A program made the translations under genes and the position numbers. Shown here in pieces: positions 48,936 to 58,834 of a DNA stretch of 64,000 nucleotides. Each line of letters starts with the position of its first letter. Position 1 is the stretch's first letter. Under the pieces are notes generated by a model. It saw only the letters and a program-made list of their open reading frames with translations, searched no databases and was not told where the DNA came from. The stretch is from Microbispora oryzae (lineage in GTDB: Bacteria; Actinomycetota; Actinomycetes; Streptosporangiales; Streptosporangiaceae), in the NCBI RefSeq assembly GCF_017896165.1, contig NZ_JAFCNB010000016.1, forward strand, positions 1 through 64,000, written 5' to 3'.

Positions 48936-51900
48936 CTACTTCAGGCCGAGGGCACGGACGACGGTCTGTTCGACGCCGTTTCCGGCCGTGTCGGCGGCGG
49001 TGGCGCGCAGGGTGAGGTCGACCGCCTCGCCGGGGGCGTGCAGCGTGGTCGTCCAGCCGTCACCCTTCCGGTCGAGGCGCTGCTCGTGCCACGTGGCGCC
49101 GTCGTCGTAGGAGACGGCGAGCCCCACGGTGCGGATCGTGCCGGAGCCGGGGCCTCCGGGCAGATGGGACGGCGTGAGCGTGAGCTTCGCCGACCGGGAC
49201 GCCCGCCCGGCCGCGTCGGTGTCCACGCCGTAGTCGAGCTGGATCAGCGGCAACCGGGCCGGCCGTCCCGGCTCGGCGGTGCGCGAGGTGAAACGCCAGG
49301 TGGTGCTCGTCTTCACCGAGTACGGGTAGACCGCCGGGTCGCGCTCGGTCGTGGTGGTGAGGGCGTAGTCCAGCCGGCCGGGACGCAGGCCGGCGTAGAG
49401 GTACGACCCCTCCGTCTCGGCGACAGGCGTGCCGCCCTGGGAGAGGGAGACCTTCTGGGAGAGCTCGCCGGGCACGGCGAGACCGGCGTGGTTCGCCCCG
49501 GAGTCACCCCAGCCCGGCACCTCGACCTCCAGGGTGTCGCCGTCGCGCAGCGGGGCGCTCACGGCGTCGTTGATCCTCGGCCGCTGGATGGGGCCGAACC
49601 ACTGCTCGTGGACCGTCTGCCCGGCCTGGTACGACACGCCGCCGCCGTACTGGATCGACTCCCTCGGGACCTCCGCCTCGCTCATCCACCGCGCGGGGGT
49701 GACCCAGTCGGTCCGGTGTCCCTTCGACCGGCTGAGCTGGGTGGTGCCGACCTTCGCGGTCAGGCCGGGGGACAGGTCGTAGCGGTACTCGTCCACCTCG
49801 TCGGCGGCGTCGTTGCGGAAGTCGACCTCCACCCTGGCGAGGTCGCGCTGCGCGGGCGCGTAGGTGAGGTCCGCAGGCACCGTGCCGCTCCAGGTGCGGA
49901 CCAGGTCGTACAGGTAGTCCGTGACGGGGTGGGAGGTCACCTGGAGCCGCACCCGGCCGTGTCCCAGCTGCGCGATGAGTCGTTCGCCCTCGTCCTTCGT
50001 CAGGGACGCCACCGTGAGGGGCGTCCGGCTGAGGGGCTCGCGGAGCCGGCCGGGCTCGTCGTTGACGATCAGCAGCAGCTTCACGCCTGCGCCGACGGCC
50101 GCGGGCACCTGCACGTCGGTGTCGCCGTAGCGGACGACCGCGACCTTCCCCTTGGCGTCGATCCCGGCGTAGTCGGCCGGGGCGCCGCCGCCCGCGAAGA
50201 CGGCGTCGACCTTCGACGTGCCCTCAGGGAGCAGTCCGCCTCCGGGCTGCAGCCACAGATCGTCGTAGGAGTCCGCGCCGTTCGCCACCGACAGCGGCGG
50301 CTGCGTCCTGCGCCAGCGCGCGGTGACCGACAGCTGGCCCGCGGCCGGCTTGGCGGTGGGATTCGTCCACACGCTGTCGTACACGGTGTCGCCCGCGACG
50401 GAGTCGGTGACGGAGGCCGTGTCGCCGAGGGTGCGGTGATAGTCGACGCGGACGCTCGTGCCGGCCGACTCCTTCGGCGTGACGGCCTTGACCTCGCGGA
50501 GCGCCGACCCGTCCAGCTTCAGCGTGGCGTCGCCGTCGACGACGACCGTCGGGGCGCTGAGGAGCGCCATGCCCAGGGAGTCGGGGCCGTGGGTGCCGCG
50601 CACGTCTCCCCACATCCAGACCGAGTACGTGCCGTTCGGGAGCAGCGCGCTCACCTGTCCGGAGAAGGTGACGAACGAGTAGTACAGGCCCGCCGGGTCG
50701 CCCTCGCGCATCATGCTGATCAGGCCGGGCATCGGCTCGCCGTCCCGGCCCGTGGCGGTGACCGTGAGACGGCTGGGCCTCTCCCCGGTGCTGACGCCGA
50801 CGACGCTGTGCGCGACGACGGCGCCGTCCGAACCCTTGGCGAGCACCTGACCGCCGTACGTCGTCTGCGGTTCCGCCCGGGACAGGTCGGCGGCGACGGT
50901 GACGGTGCTCTCCCCGTGCGCGGGAATCTCGACCCGAGACGCGGACAGCGACCACAGGCCGGCGGGGAGGCCGGAGCCGTCGAACGACAGGTCCAGGGTG
51001 ACCGGGGCGTCCCCGGTGTTGGTGTAGGTCAAAGTGCCCTCCGGCCTGGCGTCCGGCTCCTTGGTGGGGGAGTGGATGCCCAGGTAGGCGCTGCCCGTGG
51101 CGACGACGGCGGCCCGGGTTGCCGCGGCGACGTCCACGCGCCCGGTGCCCGCCTGGTAGGGGCCGTAGCCGGGGGTGAGCTTCGCCGAGCTCATCAGCGC
51201 GTCCTTGAGCCGCTGCCCGGTCCAGTCCGGGTGCTCGGCGGCCAGCAGCGCGGCGCTCCCCGCGACGTGCGGCGTGGCCATCGACGTGCCGCTCAGCGTG
51301 AGGTACTGCCCCTCCCCGCGCGGGGAGTACTGCGAGCGGGCGGCGAGGATGTCGACGCCCGGCGCGGTGATGTCGGGTTTGAGCGCGTCGTCCACCAGGC
51401 GCGGGCCGCGGCTGGAGAAGTCGGCGAGCTGGTCCGCGCCGTCCACCGCACCGACGGTGAGCGCCGCGTCGGCGGCGCCGGGGCTGGCGACCGTGCGGTC
51501 GCCGTTGAGTCCGGCGTTGCCGGCGGCGATGACGAACAGCGCGCCGGTCTCGGCGCTGAGCTCGTCGACGGCCTGGCTCATCGGGTCGGTGCCGTCGCCG
51601 GGCGAGTCGCCGCCGAGGCTCATGCTGATGACCTTGGCGTGCGCGTCGCGGGCGGCCCACTGCATGCCGGCGATGATCCAGGAGTCCTGCCCCTGACCCT
51701 CGTCGCTCAGCACCTTGCCGATGTGGAGACGGGCGCCGGGGGCGACGCCCTTCTCCTCGCCGCCGGACGCGGCGCCGGTGCCGGCGACGGTGGACGCGAC
51801 GTGGGTGCCGTGCCCGTGCCGGTCGGTGGCGTCCTCGCCGGGCACGAAGCTGACGCTCTCCGCGACCTGCGCCGACAGGTCGGGATGCCCGGCGTCGACG

Positions 51901-52667
51901 CCCGTGTCGAGGACGGCGACGTCCACGCCCTGGCCGGTGTCGCCGCCCGCCCACACGCCGGGCGCGCCGATCTGCGCCACGGAGTCGCTGAGGTCGGCCT
52001 TCACCTTGCCGTCCAGCCAGACCTTGGCGATCCCGGCGGCGAGGGACGGCGCCGCGGCCCGTGCCTGTTCCGGTTCCCGGGCTCGCCCCCGGGGCGTGGA
52101 AGCGGCGGCGGCGCCGGTGAGGGCGGCCCAGAACTCAGCGGCCCTGCCCCGGTCGGCGGCCCACGCGGCGCCGTTGACGCTGCTCAGCGCCCGGACGTCG
52201 GTGACGCCCTCCGGCGCCCGCTGGGCGCGGAGCCCGGCGGCGGACTCCTTATAGGTGACGATCAGCGGCAGGTGATCGACGTGGGCGTCGTCGTAGCCGT
52301 AGCCGAGCAGCCGGGTGACGTCGAAAAGCCGCCGGTCGAGCAGCCCGGCCGAGACGTACGGCACCGCGCTGTCCGGGTAGACGTACGTGTCCGGTCCGGC
52401 GGTGGTGACGTGCGCGCGCGCCGGCGTGCCGGCCGGCGTCAGCACCGACACGGTGCCGGCGGGCCCGACGACGACACGGTCGCCGGTGATCAGAGTGATG
52501 GTGCGCGGCCCGCCGGCGGTCCCGGCAGCGGGGCCCGCGCCTACAGGGGCCGGGCTCGGAGGGGCCGGAGCCTGGATGTCGGCGTGCGAGGGCGGGATCA
52601 CCGCGAACGACGCCAGGGCCGCGGCGACGGCGAGTAGCCGTCTCCCGAGGGAGGGGGGATGTGACAC
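48936..52667 (-). CDS. Large secreted subtilisin-family (S8) protease
   Basis: 1243 residues. The signal peptide is MSHPPSLGRRLLAVAAALASF plus a cut near HADIQ. A propeptide runs to about residue 230. The S8 triad is clear: D254 (VAVLDTGVD), H286 (DRHGHGTHVAS), S462 (SGTSMATPHVAG), with oxyanion N384 (AAGNAG). Residues about 540-1243 are beta-sandwich-rich domains, including a PA-like insert after the catalytic part. Typical of actinomycete extracellular proteases. It follows another large S8-like gene on the same strand (49 bp). Confidence 0.93.
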   Translation of the reverse strand: MSHPPSLGRRLLAVAAALASFAVIPPSHADIQAPAPPSPAPVGAGPAAGTAGGPRTITLITGDRVVVGPAGTVSVLTPAGTPARAHVTTAGPDTYVYPDSAVPYVSAGLLDRRLFDVTRLLGYGYDDAHVDHLPLIVTYKESAAGLRAQRAPEGVTDVRALSSVNGAAWAADRGRAAEFWAALTGAAAASTPRGRAREPEQARAAAPSLAAGIAKVWLDGKVKADLSDSVAQIGAPGVWAGGDTGQGVDVAVLDTGVDAGHPDLSAQVAESVSFVPGEDATDRHGHGTHVASTVAGTGAASGGEEKGVAPGARLHIGKVLSDEGQGQDSWIIAGMQWAARDAHAKVISMSLGGDSPGDGTDPMSQAVDELSAETGALFVIAAGNAGLNGDRTVASPGAADAALTVGAVDGADQLADFSSRGPRLVDDALKPDITAPGVDILAARSQYSPRGEGQYLTLSGTSMATPHVAGSAALLAAEHPDWTGQRLKDALMSSAKLTPGYGPYQAGTGRVDVAAATRAAVVATGSAYLGIHSPTKEPDARPEGTLTYTNTGDAPVTLDLSFDGSGLPAGLWSLSASRVEIPAHGESTVTVAADLSRAEPQTTYGGQVLAKGSDGAVVAHSVVGVSTGERPSRLTVTATGRDGEPMPGLISMMREGDPAGLYYSFVTFSGQVSALLPNGTYSVWMWGDVRGTHGPDSLGMALLSAPTVVVDGDATLKLDGSALREVKAVTPKESAGTSVRVDYHRTLGDTASVTDSVAGDTVYDSVWTNPTAKPAAGQLSVTARWRRTQPPLSVANGADSYDDLWLQPGGGLLPEGTSKVDAVFAGGGAPADYAGIDAKGKVAVVRYGDTDVQVPAAVGAGVKLLLIVNDEPGRLREPLSRTPLTVASLTKDEGERLIAQLGHGRVRLQVTSHPVTDYLYDLVRTWSGTVPADLTYAPAQRDLARVEVDFRNDAADEVDEYRYDLSPGLTAKVGTTQLSRSKGHRTDWVTPARWMSEAEVPRESIQYGGGVSYQAGQTVHEQWFGPIQRPRINDAVSAPLRDGDTLEVEVPGWGDSGANHAGLAVPGELSQKVSLSQGGTPVAETEGSYLYAGLRPGRLDYALTTTTERDPAVYPYSVKTSTTWRFTSRTAEPGRPARLPLIQLDYGVDTDAAGRASRSAKLTLTPSHLPGGPGSGTIRTVGLAVSYDDGATWHEQRLDRKGDGWTTTLHAPGEAVDLTLRATAADTAGNGVEQTVVRALGLK

Positions 52668-52716
52668 GAGAGCTTCCTTGTAAGGGGGTGAGGGGATGAG
52701 GCGGCGGTTCCGCGGG

Positions 52717-55700
52717 TCAGTAGTGGAACCGCTCCAGGCCGTTGCCGTACGGGTTGACCACGTAGCCGGTCCGGGTGGCGGGATCGAGGAAGAGGCCCCG
52801 CCTGCTGGTGAAGTCGAAGTTCGACATGGCGAGGGTGGAGTTGCCCAGGTTGATGACCGGGTGACGGGCCAGGACCTCGCCGGTGGCCGGATCGATGACC
52901 GTGATCTCGCTCTGGGCGTTGTTGTCGTCGGTGGTGTTCACCTCGTACAGGTGGGCGACGACCGCGACGTGGTTCACCTCGTCCAGAGCGGCCCAGGCGG
53001 GGCCCCGGGTGCCGAGGTCGGCGGGGGACGGCCCGGTGAGCGTGGACTGGTCGGCGGCGAGCCAGCTGCTGGTCGGGAAGCGCCCGCTGCTGTAGTCGGG
53101 GGTGGCGGCCCCGCTGAGCAGGTAGACCTTGCCGCCCTTCCCGTCGGGCAGCAGCCCGGCGGCGCAGGCCGGAATGGTCGTGAGGGGCGAGGCCGTGCCC
53201 GCGTCGAGGTCCACCCGGACGGCCCAGTACGGCACCCGGCCGGACAGGCAGGCGCCGAGCGTGCCGGAGGTGGCGACGAAGAACGTGCCGGTCGACTCGT
53301 CGACGCTGAGGTTGCTGAACGAGCGTCCGGGAGAGGCCGCGTTGACCGGGATCGGGGTGCCGATCCCGCCCGTCGCCATGTCGACCGGCCAGACCCGGGC
53401 CAGCCCCGAGCTCACGTCGTAGGTCGCGAGGGCCGCCCGGTGGCGGGTGTGGTCGATCGCGCCGCCCTGGAACAGCGTCCACTGGGCGTTCACGCCGTCC
53501 GTGAGCGGCGCCTCGGCGATCTTCGCTCCCGTACGGGTGTCCCGCAGCTCGATCTGCGCGGGCGCGCTGACCCCGAACGACGGCCGGACGATCAGCGTGT
53601 GACCGGTGCCGGGGTCGGTGCCGACGACCTCCTGCATGCGGGAGCCGTTCGACTCACTGGCGATCGGGTCGCCGAGCCTGCCGGTCTTCAGCGAGTACGG
53701 CGTCGTCGCGGACTTCGCGACATGGGTCGAGCCGTCGGCGGCGTCGGCGAACTCGTCCGTCGCGATGAGCGCGGTGTCGCCCTCGACCTCGAAGTTCTCC
53801 AGCGCGCCGGTGACGAGGTCGCCGTCGCGGTACTCGACGAACGAGGTGGGCGACGCCTGGCCGACCGGCACGCCCTTGCGGGTGGCGAGGACGCGCACCG
53901 GATACTGCACGCCGGTCGGCAGGCCCAGGGCGGTGAGGTCGAGCACGGTGGTGCCCTTGGCCGAGGGCAGCGCGCGGAGCAGCGTGGAGGCGTGGTCGAC
54001 GCCGTTGTCGTCGCGGCCGCTGCCGTTCTGGTTGGTGACCGTGTTCAGCGAGCCGTAGAGGGACGGCGCGGGGGTGAGGAACTCGACGGCCGCGCCGTCC
54101 GCGCCCGGCACCTTCCGGGTGTCCCACGAGATCGTGAGCTTCGGCGCGGATCGGGTCAGGCCCACGGCGTGCGCCTGCCCGCGACCCCCGGTGGACAGCA
54201 GCGGGGCCTCCGGCCGCTGGCCGGCCCCCACGCCGACGCGGATGGCCCGGAAGTCGCCGAAGATCACGCCCTGCTGGCTGACGCCGACGCCGTAGATGCC
54301 CGCGCCGCCCGGGGCGAAGGCCGACGCCGGGATCGTCACCGTCCCCTTGAGGGCGGTGAGCGGGGTGCTCCACTGCACCCGGAACTTCTCGCTGAGAGCC
54401 AGGGGGCTCCAGTGGCCGACGGACGACAGCACCAGGGCGGGCTCGGTCAGGTTCCGCACGCCGGTGAGGTCGTACCGCACGGTGACCGGCGAGCCGAGCG
54501 GCGCCGAACCGGGCAGCTCGGGCGCGAGCGGGCCCGTGTAGGTGCCGTCCGTCGCCGTGAAGGTGAGCCGCTCCGGCCGTGAGGCGACGACCTTGCCGCG
54601 GTCGAGCGCCTCGAACACCACCGGCACGGTCCGGTCGGAGCCGGCGGCCTGCGCCATCCCGGCGGCCGCGAGGATCTCCCGGGGGAGCAGCCGCAGGCTC
54701 GGGCCGTCCGAGGCGATCACGCCGCGGTCGCCCACCCGCAGCCGGTACGTCAGGCCGTCGTGGCGGCCGGTCAGGTCGAGCCCGAAGGTGATCGGGGAGA
54801 CCACGTTCTGGCCCGATGGGGTGCCCCAGAAGTCGGCGGGGCCGTTCAGGTCCAGGTGGGCCGGGTCGGTGGCCTCGACGAACGACGTCGCGCTGTCGGA
54901 CGACAGCAGCTGCCGGTGGGCCACCGACAGCCGCACGGCGGAGGTCTCGATGGAGAAGCGCCGGGCGAGCACCTTCTCCACCGCGGCGGTGACGTCGAGC
55001 TGGGGACCGACGTGCAACTCCTGGTCGCCCTGCGGCGGCTGGGCCACCGGCCGCCCGGTGGCGATCAGCAGATCGCGGACCTGTGCCGGCGTGAGCTTCT
55101 GATGGGTGGCGGAGGCGGCGGCCAGGACGTTCGCCGCGGCGGCGGCGATCATGGGCGCGGACGCGGAGGTGCCGCCGTTCAGCACCAGACCGGTGCCGTC
55201 GGAGGTGTGGATCAGCGTGGGCAGGTTGTCGCCGGGCGCGGCCAGGTCGACCCGGCTGCCGAAGCCGGTGGAGTAGCTCGTCACGCCGTTGTAGCGGGTC
55301 GCCGGATAGACGGCGGTCCGGACGTCCGGCGAGGTCAGGGTGTCGTCAACCGTGGTCCCGCCGGCGTCGATCACGCCGGTGTCCCGCACCCTGGAGGGAG
55401 TGGTGGTGGGCGCGACGTCGTCGATGCTGGTCTGCTCGGCCGCGCGGGAGGTCCGTTCGGTCGGGGTGCTGCCGCCGTCGGGACCGATCGAGACGGGCAG
55501 CGCCAGCCGTGTCCCGTCGTTGGCCGAGACGACCACGACGACGCCCGAGTCGACGATGTCCTTCAGCGTCGCCCGGATCTCCGGGTCGTCCTCCAGCCAC
55601 CGCGAGGGGAAGCCGAGTGACATGTCGGTGCCGAAGCCGAGGCTGGCGGTGATGACGGTGGGACGCGGACGCTGACCGGCGGCGGCGCGCAGCGCCACGG

Positions 55701-56676
55701 CGATGCCGTGCGCCGACGGCTCCTCGGGGACGACCAGCCGATACTGCGCGCCGGGGGCGATGCCCAGCAGGTCGGTCGCGCCGCTGCCGGTCGCCTCGGG
55801 GCGCTGCCGGTCGTGCGGCAGCGGCGCCATGACCGAGAAGTCCATGAGGACCTCGGACAGGTTGGGGTCCTGACCCTCGATCGCGCCGGACGGGTCGAGG
55901 TGGCCGTCGTTGTCCGAGGTGTACGTCGGGATGAGCGGCATCGACGGGTAGTCGAGATAGCGCCGGCCGTCCTTCACGATCGTGGTCGGCCCGTACGCGC
56001 GGACGTACTCGTCGCCGGAGTCGGCCATCGACTGGTCCGTGAGGTCGCCGAGGGAGACGTTGGTGACGATCTGCCCGGCGCCCGGCAGCGCGTTCAGGTA
56101 GGTCGCGGTGTCCGCGAAGGCGCCGACGGCGTTGACGCCCCCGCTGTTCAGGTACGACTGGAACGACGTCGTGAGCCCGGCGTTGGCCGGCACCGCGCCG
56201 GGGGAGGGGGACGGCCGGGGCGTCGCGGTCTGCGGCGTCGCCCGCGCGAAGGCGTCGGCCCCCGACAGCACGGAGGAGGGAATCGCGACCGGGCCGTAGT
56301 TCATGGTCTGGGGGCGCACCGCGGAGCCGGCCGCTCCGACGGCCGAGCCCACGGTGTACGGGGTGAGGCGGGAGGCGTCCACGCGGCGCCGCAGCAGGTC
56401 GGCGGTGGGTGCCAGCGGAGTGCCGAGTGAGGTGCGGCCGTGCGGCCGGGGGACCGGGAACGGCCGCGTCGTGCCGGACTTGCCGGTCAGGGTGCCGGTG
56501 CCGTCGTCGAACCAGCGGAGCACCGATCCGTCGGTCAGTTTGAGGGTGTGCGCGGCGGGCGCGTCGGCGGCCGGCGGATCGTCGTCGGCCGCGGCGGGTC
56601 CTCCGGTGAACATCGCGGTGGCCAGGAGCGTCCCGGCCGCGAATAAGGCCGGAACACGTCTGAAACCTATGGACAT
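52717..56676 (-). CDS. Very large secreted S8-like serine protease or degenerate homologue
   Basis: 1319 residues from ATG 56676 (GGAAGGG upstream; an in-frame TTG at 56691 is unlikely). Signal peptide FRRVPALFAAGTLLATAMFTGG. S8 features: VVVVSANDGTRLALP with oxyanion N386, S504 in NGGTSASAPMIAAAA. The Asp and His of the triad are not obvious; DTG and HGTH motifs are missing. The second half has Ig-like modules and a beta-propeller-like end (DATGEVLARHPV-type repeats near the C-terminus). Proteolysis is therefore uncertain. It lies divergent from the LuxR-type regulator. Confidence 0.8.
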   Translation of the reverse strand: MSIGFRRVPALFAAGTLLATAMFTGGPAAADDDPPAADAPAAHTLKLTDGSVLRWFDDGTGTLTGKSGTTRPFPVPRPHGRTSLGTPLAPTADLLRRRVDASRLTPYTVGSAVGAAGSAVRPQTMNYGPVAIPSSVLSGADAFARATPQTATPRPSPSPGAVPANAGLTTSFQSYLNSGGVNAVGAFADTATYLNALPGAGQIVTNVSLGDLTDQSMADSGDEYVRAYGPTTIVKDGRRYLDYPSMPLIPTYTSDNDGHLDPSGAIEGQDPNLSEVLMDFSVMAPLPHDRQRPEATGSGATDLLGIAPGAQYRLVVPEEPSAHGIAVALRAAAGQRPRPTVITASLGFGTDMSLGFPSRWLEDDPEIRATLKDIVDSGVVVVVSANDGTRLALPVSIGPDGGSTPTERTSRAAEQTSIDDVAPTTTPSRVRDTGVIDAGGTTVDDTLTSPDVRTAVYPATRYNGVTSYSTGFGSRVDLAAPGDNLPTLIHTSDGTGLVLNGGTSASAPMIAAAAANVLAAASATHQKLTPAQVRDLLIATGRPVAQPPQGDQELHVGPQLDVTAAVEKVLARRFSIETSAVRLSVAHRQLLSSDSATSFVEATDPAHLDLNGPADFWGTPSGQNVVSPITFGLDLTGRHDGLTYRLRVGDRGVIASDGPSLRLLPREILAAAGMAQAAGSDRTVPVVFEALDRGKVVASRPERLTFTATDGTYTGPLAPELPGSAPLGSPVTVRYDLTGVRNLTEPALVLSSVGHWSPLALSEKFRVQWSTPLTALKGTVTIPASAFAPGGAGIYGVGVSQQGVIFGDFRAIRVGVGAGQRPEAPLLSTGGRGQAHAVGLTRSAPKLTISWDTRKVPGADGAAVEFLTPAPSLYGSLNTVTNQNGSGRDDNGVDHASTLLRALPSAKGTTVLDLTALGLPTGVQYPVRVLATRKGVPVGQASPTSFVEYRDGDLVTGALENFEVEGDTALIATDEFADAADGSTHVAKSATTPYSLKTGRLGDPIASESNGSRMQEVVGTDPGTGHTLIVRPSFGVSAPAQIELRDTRTGAKIAEAPLTDGVNAQWTLFQGGAIDHTRHRAALATYDVSSGLARVWPVDMATGGIGTPIPVNAASPGRSFSNLSVDESTGTFFVATSGTLGACLSGRVPYWAVRVDLDAGTASPLTTIPACAAGLLPDGKGGKVYLLSGAATPDYSSGRFPTSSWLAADQSTLTGPSPADLGTRGPAWAALDEVNHVAVVAHLYEVNTTDDNNAQSEITVIDPATGEVLARHPVINLGNSTLAMSNFDFTSRRGLFLDPATRTGYVVNPYGNGLERFHY

Positions 56677-56693
56677 GGTTGTCCCTTCCAAAT

Positions 56694-56721
56694 GACAAAC
56701 ATGTAAACTGACCTGTTTGTC
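56694..56721. promoter_or_regulatory. Operator-like inverted repeat upstream of the S8-like operon
   Basis: Perfect 8-bp arms GACAAACA / TGTTTGTC separated by 12 bases, 18 bp upstream of the start codon and so overlapping the probable promoter. A candidate site for the divergently encoded LuxR-type regulator or another repressor. Confidence 0.6.
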
Positions 56722-56907
56722 TGATCAGCCGTCGATCACCTTCGCGCGGCGCCGCCCCGGCCGACAAGGACCTGACGCTGCGGGTTCGCGCAGCTGCGCA
56801 GGTGAGAAGGGGCGTCCGACGGGGAGAGGACCCGGTCGGCCGTGGCGGGGCGAGCGGCGTACGATCGGCGGCACGCGCACGTACGCCAGGGCCAGTGGGA
56901 GTGAACG

Positions 56908-57945
56908 ATGGACCTGTCCCCCGGGGGATCCTGGGCGGGCACGGGTCTGCCCTTCCTCGCCGTACGGGTGCTGGAGCATCTGGTGGGCCATCCGGACGCG
57001 GTGGAGGAGGCGGTTGCCGCCGCTCTGTCCGCCGCGCGCGACGACGTCGCGGCCGCTCTTGCGGCGCTGGAGGCGGAGGGCCTGGCGGTTCGCATGGGCG
57101 GATCGCCCGCCCGCTGGCGCGCCGCCCCGCCGCGCGCCTCGCTCGGGCCGCTGCTCGCCCGCAGGCGTGAGGAGCTCGCGCTGGCCGAGCTGCAGGTGGA
57201 GCGGTTGCACGACGCGTACCGGGCCGCGGCGGGCCGCTACGTGGCGTCCGACCTGTTCGAGGCCCTGCAGACGCCCGAGGAGGTCGCGGCCCGCTACGCG
57301 CAGTCGCTCAAGGCCAGCCGCGACCAGGTGCTCCACCTCGCCAAGCCGCCGTACGTCACCTCGCCGGCCCCGGGCGGGTCGCCGGGTGGGTCACAGGGCG
57401 GGGGAACGGGCCTCGTCTGGCAGGACGGCGTCCGGTTCCGGTCGGTGTACGACACCGACGGGCTGGCGGACGAGCAGTCGCTGGAGACGGTGCTGCGCGG
57501 CACCGCGATCGGCGGCCGGCTGCGGGTGTGCGCCGGAGTGCCGATGAAGCTGGTCGTCTTCGACCGCACGGCGGCCATCATGCCGCTGCGCCCGGACGAC
57601 CCGGCCGCCGGATCCCTCCTGATCCACGCGCCGGCCCTGATCGACGTGCTGATCACGCTGTTCGAGAGCGTGTGGGAACGCGCCGTGCCGGTCGTGCTGA
57701 ACTCGCCGGAGCCCGGCGCGGGCCAGGTGGGCGGACATCCCGAGAAACTCGACGGCCGCACCCACGACATCCTCCGGCTGCTGGCCGCGGGCATGAAGGA
57801 CGAGGCGGTGGCGCGGGTGCTCGGGCTCAGCCGCCGTACCGTGCAGAAGCACATCAGCGACGTGGCCAGGGCGCTGGGCGCCAGGACGCGTTTCCAGATC
57901 GCCCTCATCGCGCGCAGCCGCGGCTGGCTGGAGCCGTACGACTGA
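56908..57945 (+). CDS. LuxR-type regulator with TrmB/winged-helix N-terminal region
   Basis: 345 residues. The N-terminal segment (VLEHLVGHPDAVEEAVAAALSAARDDVAAALAALEAEGLAVRM) is a winged-helix-like fold, followed by a coiled coil (ARRREELALAELQVERLHDAYR) and a phospholipase-D-like/TrmB sensor region (IGGRLRVCAGVPMKLVVFDRTAAIMPL). The C-terminus is a LuxR HTH (TRTHDILRLLAAGMKDEAVARVLGLSRRTVQKHISDVARALGARTRFQ). No receiver domain is present. It is divergent from the S8-like genes and a likely regulator of them. Confidence 0.85.
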   Translation: MDLSPGGSWAGTGLPFLAVRVLEHLVGHPDAVEEAVAAALSAARDDVAAALAALEAEGLAVRMGGSPARWRAAPPRASLGPLLARRREELALAELQVERLHDAYRAAAGRYVASDLFEALQTPEEVAARYAQSLKASRDQVLHLAKPPYVTSPAPGGSPGGSQGGGTGLVWQDGVRFRSVYDTDGLADEQSLETVLRGTAIGGRLRVCAGVPMKLVVFDRTAAIMPLRPDDPAAGSLLIHAPALIDVLITLFESVWERAVPVVLNSPEPGAGQVGGHPEKLDGRTHDILRLLAAGMKDEAVARVLGLSRRTVQKHISDVARALGARTRFQIALIARSRGWLEPYD

Positions 57946-57951
57946 GGGCGC

Positions 57952-58284
57952 TCAGCCCCGCGGGGCGTACATGATGACCAGGACGCCGAGCACGCAGACG
58001 GCCGCGCCGATCACGTCCCACCGGTCGGGACGGAAGCCGTCGGCCACCATGCCCCACACGAGCGAGCCGGCCACGAACACGCCTCCGTAGGCGGCGAGGA
58101 TGCGGCCGAAGTCGGCGTCGGGCTGGAAGGTGGCCACCAGCCCGTAGATCCCCAGGGCGACGAACCCGGCCCCCACCCACCACAGCCCGCGCTGCTCGCG
58201 CACCCCCTGCCAGACGAGCCACGCCCCGCCGATCTCGGCGAGAGCGGCCAGGACGAAAAGCAGCAGAGAACGCGCGACGGTCAC
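57952..58284 (-). CDS. ynfA: YnfA (UPF0060) family small membrane protein
   Basis: 110 residues from GTG 58284. Four membrane helices with the UPF0060 pattern: [75 protein letters not shown]. The length equals the family norm (about 108). Related to small multidrug resistance transporters; some members export biocides or dyes. Convergent with the LuxR-type gene, 6 bp between stops. Confidence 0.92.
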   Translation of the reverse strand: MTVARSLLLFVLAALAEIGGAWLVWQGVREQRGLWWVGAGFVALGIYGLVATFQPDADFGRILAAYGGVFVAGSLVWGMVADGFRPDRWDVIGAAVCVLGVLVIMYAPRG

Positions 58285-58514
58285 TTCTGGGAGGGTAGAG
58301 CACCGTCTCGCGCCACCCGTCACGTCCGGGCCCGAGGGCGGGCCTTCCGCATCTCCGGCGGCGTTCGCTAGGATCGCGGTCATGACTGCCGGGTCGGCCG
58401 TGGGCCGCGCACAGAACGGGTACCCGGCCGCCGCTTGATCACCGCGCGGGCGAGAGGCCCGCCCTCGTTGCGAGAAGTGCGTACAGCCACTCGCAGCGGA
58501 AGGAGGTGATATGC

Positions 58515-58724
58515 GTGAGCTGGCAGAGTTTTCTCGCCCGTCACCAGGTGGGTGACGTGATCGAGGGCGTGGTGACCAAGGAGGTGCCGTTCGGTTCGTT
58601 CGTCGAATCCGACGGCTTCACCGGGCTCGCCCATCAGCAGTCCTGGCCTGTCGGCAGCCGCGTCTCGGTTCGCATCCTCGCGATCGACCTCGAGAACCAG
58701 CGGTTCAGCCTGGCCCCGGCCTGA
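58515..58724 (+). CDS. Small S1-domain RNA-binding protein
   Basis: 69 residues from GTG 58515, eight bases after AGGAGG; the frame is open nine bases further. The whole protein is one S1/OB-fold domain: [54 protein letters not shown]. Single S1-domain proteins bind RNA and can act in translation or as cold-shock-like chaperones. It stands alone and is followed by a strong terminator. Confidence 0.88.
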   Translation: MSWQSFLARHQVGDVIEGVVTKEVPFGSFVESDGFTGLAHQQSWPVGSRVSVRILAIDLENQRFSLAPA

Positions 58725-58753
58725 CGACGCCCTGATCTCACGTGAGTGAGAGC

Positions 58754-58788
58754 GCCGACCCGGGGGAAACGGACTCCCCCGGGTCGGC
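58754..58788 (+). terminator. Terminator of the S1-domain gene
   Basis: Perfect 14-bp arms GCCGACCCGGGGGA / TCCCCCGGGTCGGC around a 7-base loop, 30 bp after the stop codon. Confidence 0.85.
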
Positions 58789-58834
58789 GTCCCTCCGCAT
58801 TATCCGGGGCGTCGCCCGGCCGTCGTCGCATGTG

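Noticed and set aside
48912-52637. An uninterrupted plus-strand frame of 1241 codons opposite the S8 protease gene
   Set aside because: It mirrors the real gene codon by codon. The minus strand has signal peptide and full catalytic motifs; the plus frame is Arg/Gly/Val-rich low-information sequence typical of antisense in high-GC DNA.
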